Source: Crocinitomicaceae bacterium (lineage in GTDB: Bacteria; Bacteroidota; Bacteroidia; Flavobacteriales_D; Crocinitomicaceae). Taken from it: DNA of 64,000 nucleotides. The notes under the pieces were generated by a model. That model ran no database searches. It was not told where the DNA came from and saw only the letters and a program-made list of their open reading frames with translations. The translations under genes and the position numbers were made by a program. Within the stretch, counting starts at the first letter, position 1. The number at the start of each line of letters is the position of its first letter. Below are positions 61,131 through 64,000 of this stretch, piece by piece. The stretch lies in contig JAKVAR010000001.1 of the NCBI GenBank assembly GCA_022447585.1, positions 1-64,000 of the forward strand, in the 5' to 3' direction.

Positions 61131-64000
61131 ATGAAAGTTGCATTGCTAATTACCTCGTTCATTTATTGTTTATCTCTCAATGCACAAACAACGCCAACCC
61201 TTTTGTTAGAGCAACCAGACATGAATGAAACTCACATTACTTTTGTTTATGCAGGTGATGTGTGGGTAGTGAAAATTGGAGAAAAGAAAGCTAGCAGAAT
61301 CACAAGTACTAGCGCTATAGAAAGCAACCCCCATTTTTCTCCAGATGGAAAGCAAATTGCATTTACGTCAAATAGAACGGGAGATCCTAGCGTATATGTT
61401 GTTAATATTAAAGGTGGAGATCCAACAAGATTAACGTTTCATCCGTCAGGTTCATTCGTTAGAGGATGGTCAAATGATGGGACCTTCATCTTCTATGCAT
61501 CTTCAAGAGAAACAGCACCATCCCGACACAATAAATTGTGGAAAGTCAACGTAAATGGCGGACCTGAAAATCAATTGACAACACAATGGGCAAATGACGC
61601 AGAATATTCTCCTGACGGAAAATCAATGGTTATTGACAGAGTTCGAAGATGGGACAAAGAATGGCGTGTATATCGAGGAGGACAAAATACTCCACTCAGC
61701 ATCTTAAATATGAAAAGTTTAAACGAGACTTTGCTCCCGAATAATCAAACCACAGATATAAACCCACTTTGGATTGATAATAAAATTTATTTCCTTTCGG
61801 ATCGAGATTCTACGATGAATATTTGGTGTTACACAATTGATTCAAAGGAATTAACCCAAATGACTATGCTCAGAGGATCAGATATTAAATCGATGGCTGC
61901 TAATAATACTCAAATTGTTTACGAGCGTGATGGAGCCTTTCATTTATTCGATCTTTCGACAAAGAAATCAGTACAATTGAATATTACAGCGACTGGTGAT
62001 TTCCCTTGGGCTCAAAAAACATGGGAAGATGTTAGTAAATCAGTACAATATGTGTCACTTTCTTCCTCTGGAAAAAGAGCGATAATGCAAGCGCGCGGAG
62101 AAATTTTTACCGTACCTACTGAACATGGAGACACTAGAAACATAACCAATAGTTCTGATGAAGCTGATCGAAGACCCATTTGGTCGCCACTTGGAGATAA
62201 AATTGCTTGGTTTACCGATGCTGGTGGAAAAGGATATGTCTTAAGAATAGCCTCTCAAGATGGAATGTCTGACATTAAAGATATTTCTATTGGAGAATCA
62301 AAATTAGGCTGGGAACCAACATGGTCACCAGATGGCAAGTACATTGTGTTCAATGACGACGACGTTCGCATACGCCTATTAAATTTGGAAACGGAAAAAA
62401 TTGAAACCATCGACATTGGTGGAACAAACATAGAGCGTGGTGATTTGGGCTTGACTTGGTCTCCTGATTCTAAATATATTGCCTATTCGAAGACTTCCCC
62501 TAACAACTTCAAACGCATTTACATCTGGTCATCCGATACTAAAGAATCGATAGCTGTTACGAACGAAATGGCGCACAGTATTTCCCCGGCATGGGATCTG
62601 GACAGAAAACATTTGTATTTTATATCCAGTACAAACGTGGGACTAGGTTCAGGTTGGGCAAATACCAGTTCAATGATGTCTAATCCAAACTTCACAGCCT
62701 ATGTAATCAATCTTCGAAATGAAGATCCTTCTCCGTTTGAATTAAGAAGCGATGAGGAAGAAGTTGACAAAAAAGACGCAGGTAAAAAGGAAGATGAAAA
62801 CGAAGAAGAAAGCCTCGTCCAAATCGATTTTGATAGAATTCAATTCCGCACAATACCGATCCCAATGAAAACGCGTGATTATGGCTACGTCGTTGCTGGT
62901 CCAGAAGGCTCCTTCTTTATTGCAGAATATATTAATAATACGCGAGGTGCGACCATTCACAAATTTGTATTGGAAGATCGTGAATCGAAAAAATATACGG
63001 AAGGAGTAAACCGTTTTACTGTTTCAACGAACGGTAAAAAAGCGATTGCAAGAATCGGATCTTCTTGGAAGGTGTTTGATGCTACTGCTCCTCAAGGCAA
63101 AGGCGAGGCACTGAATGTGAAATTAAACATGCATCTCGACAGACAAGAAGAGTGGAAGCAAATCTTTGAAGAAGCATGGAGATACCAGCGTGATTACTTT
63201 TATGATCCAGAAATGCATGGTCGAAACTGGGATAAAGTTTACGCAAGATATGCACCACTCGTTCCGCATATTAAGCATCGTTCATCATTGAATTATGTGC
63301 TGGATCAAATGAATGGAGAATTATCTGTTGGACATAGTTTTGTTAGCGGTGGAGATTATCCAGAAACGGACCAATATCCAACAGGTCTATTGGGCGCTAA
63401 TCTGATAACAGATAAAGGGAGATGGAAAATAGACCGTATTTTTAACACTGAATCATGGAACCCGAATTTATCCAGTCCACTAAGTAAGCCAGGAATGAAA
63501 GTGGAAACGGGTAATTATATCGTTGCAATTAACGGAAAAGAATTAAAAGCTGAAGACAATATATTCCAAGCATTACAAGGAACTAGCGGTGTGCAAACTG
63601 TACTCCACATCAACTCATCTCCAAAATTTAAGGGATCATGGACTGAAGTTGTAAAACCATTACCTAATGAGAATGCATTAAGACAAAAAACATGGATTGA
63701 AGACAACCGAAGAAAAGTTGATGAATTATCAGGAGGAAAGCTTGCATATGTATGGATACCCAATACAGCAGGAGCGGGATTTAGGTCTTTTAATCGATAC
63801 TTATTTGCTCAACAAGATAAATTGGGTGCTGTAATCGATGAACGATTCAACGGTGGTGGATTACTTGATGATTACATGGTTGATTTACTTACACGTGAAT
63901 TACGCGCAGCAGCTACGAATGAAGTACCCAATAGTACCCCATTTAAATTACCTGCAGGAATTCACGGACCAAAAGTACTGCTAATCAATGAGCTTGCTGG
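61131..64000 (+). CDS. Exported tricorn-like S41 family protease (3' end outside window)
   Basis: 956 codons are open to the window edge. Following a signal peptide (1-19, ending L-N-A-Q) are two WD40-like propellers of tricorn type (S-P-D-G-K-Q-I-A-F, W-S-P-D-G-K-Y-I-V-F), an acidic linker (about 542-562), a C1 helical domain (E-A-W-R-Y-Q-R-D-Y-F-Y-D), a PDZ domain (G-N-Y-I-V-A-I-N-G-K-E-L) and the S41 core G-A-V-I-D-E-R-F-N-G-G-G. It stops at L-I-N-E-L-A-G, just before the expected nucleophile Ser. It cleaves peptides, probably in the periplasm. Confidence 0.93.
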   Translation, partial: MKVALLITSFIYCLSLNAQTTPTLLLEQPDMNETHITFVYAGDVWVVKIGEKKASRITSTSAIESNPHFSPDGKQIAFTSNRTGDPSVYVVNIKGGDPTRLTFHPSGSFVRGWSNDGTFIFYASSRETAPSRHNKLWKVNVNGGPENQLTTQWANDAEYSPDGKSMVIDRVRRWDKEWRVYRGGQNTPLSILNMKSLNETLLPNNQTTDINPLWIDNKIYFLSDRDSTMNIWCYTIDSKELTQMTMLRGSDIKSMAANNTQIVYERDGAFHLFDLSTKKSVQLNITATGDFPWAQKTWEDVSKSVQYVSLSSSGKRAIMQARGEIFTVPTEHGDTRNITNSSDEADRRPIWSPLGDKIAWFTDAGGKGYVLRIASQDGMSDIKDISIGESKLGWEPTWSPDGKYIVFNDDDVRIRLLNLETEKIETIDIGGTNIERGDLGLTWSPDSKYIAYSKTSPNNFKRIYIWSSDTKESIAVTNEMAHSISPAWDLDRKHLYFISSTNVGLGSGWANTSSMMSNPNFTAYVINLRNEDPSPFELRSDEEEVDKKDAGKKEDENEEESLVQIDFDRIQFRTIPIPMKTRDYGYVVAGPEGSFFIAEYINNTRGATIHKFVLEDRESKKYTEGVNRFTVSTNGKKAIARIGSSWKVFDATAPQGKGEALNVKLNMHLDRQEEWKQIFEEAWRYQRDYFYDPEMHGRNWDKVYARYAPLVPHIKHRSSLNYVLDQMNGELSVGHSFVSGGDYPETDQYPTGLLGANLITDKGRWKIDRIFNTESWNPNLSSPLSKPGMKVETGNYIVAINGKELKAEDNIFQALQGTSGVQTVLHINSSPKFKGSWTEVVKPLPNENALRQKTWIEDNRRKVDELSGGKLAYVWIPNTAGAGFRSFNRYLFAQQDKLGAVIDERFNGGGLLDDYMVDLLTRELRAAATNEVPNSTPFKLPAGIHGPKVLLINELA

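Noticed and set aside
1..64000. tRNA or rRNA genes, transposases, integrases
   Set aside because: I looked for cloverleaf T-loops (GGTTCGAATCC-like), rRNA landmarks and transposase or integrase proteins and saw none that I could support.

Overview
This window looks like chromosomal DNA from an A+T-rich member of the Bacteroidota, most likely Flavobacteriales. Evidence: at least six exported proteins end in a type IX secretion (T9SS) sorting domain (V/MYPNP start, G-Y/F-I-L core, basic -K-R/K tail); signal peptides end in -AQ/-SQ; -7 boxes of the TAnnTTTG type occur; and typical Bacteroidota families are present (DUF2024, DUF6624, YwqK/MORN-like proteins, S41 tricorn homologue). No rRNA, tRNA, CRISPR array, transposase or integrase was seen.

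Region 1 (1-9310) is a defence island. Two copies of a noncoding repeat lead into a small XRE regulator and a tightly coupled operon: hsdR, hsdM, hsdS, a PtuA-like ABC-type ATPase and a PtuB-like HNH nuclease. Every junction from hsdR onward overlaps or is 1 nt apart, so a type I restriction-modification system appears to be built into one unit with a Septu-like module. A 16-bp imperfect direct repeat (589-604 and 9156-9171) and an attC-like hairpin (9237-9307) bracket it.

Region 2 (9.3-31 kb) is a cassette-like array of single genes separated by repeats: GNAT acetyltransferase, small lipoprotein, YwqK-like protein, HExxH peptidase, secreted SGNH-like protein, membrane-free histidine kinase, HTH-membrane protein, beta-lactamase-fold hydrolase, a large T9SS protein with four near-identical 51-residue repeats, DUF6624 protein, a hydrolase-deacetylase fusion and a choloylglycine hydrolase-like enzyme. 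Region 3 (31-52.7 kb) holds a leucine-rich-repeat protein, several exported hydrolases including an S9 peptidase, a patatin/outer-membrane-barrel protein, a Crp/Fnr regulator beside an outer-membrane protein, a PhyH-like dioxygenase and more T9SS cargo. Region 4 (52.7-64 kb) has a broken Crp/Fnr gene, a beta-propeller lipoprotein, a TraB/GumN protein, a TetR gene with two matching operators controlling itself and a mini-thioredoxin, a T9SS protein, a DUF2024 pseudogene and the 5' part of a tricorn-like S41 protease that runs off the end.

Two themes recur. First, several families of dispersed noncoding repeats sit between genes, some ending in AACGTTA-like cores that resemble integron attC sites. 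Second, gene decay is heavy: at least nine genes are cut by single nonsense codons, frameshifts or truncation (XRE at 19.5 kb, T9SS protein at 28.3 kb, Crp/Fnr at 53 kb, nuclease at 56.7 kb, DUF2024 at 59.4 kb, Kelch at 60.8 kb and others). Together these suggest an accessory, high-turnover part of the chromosome.
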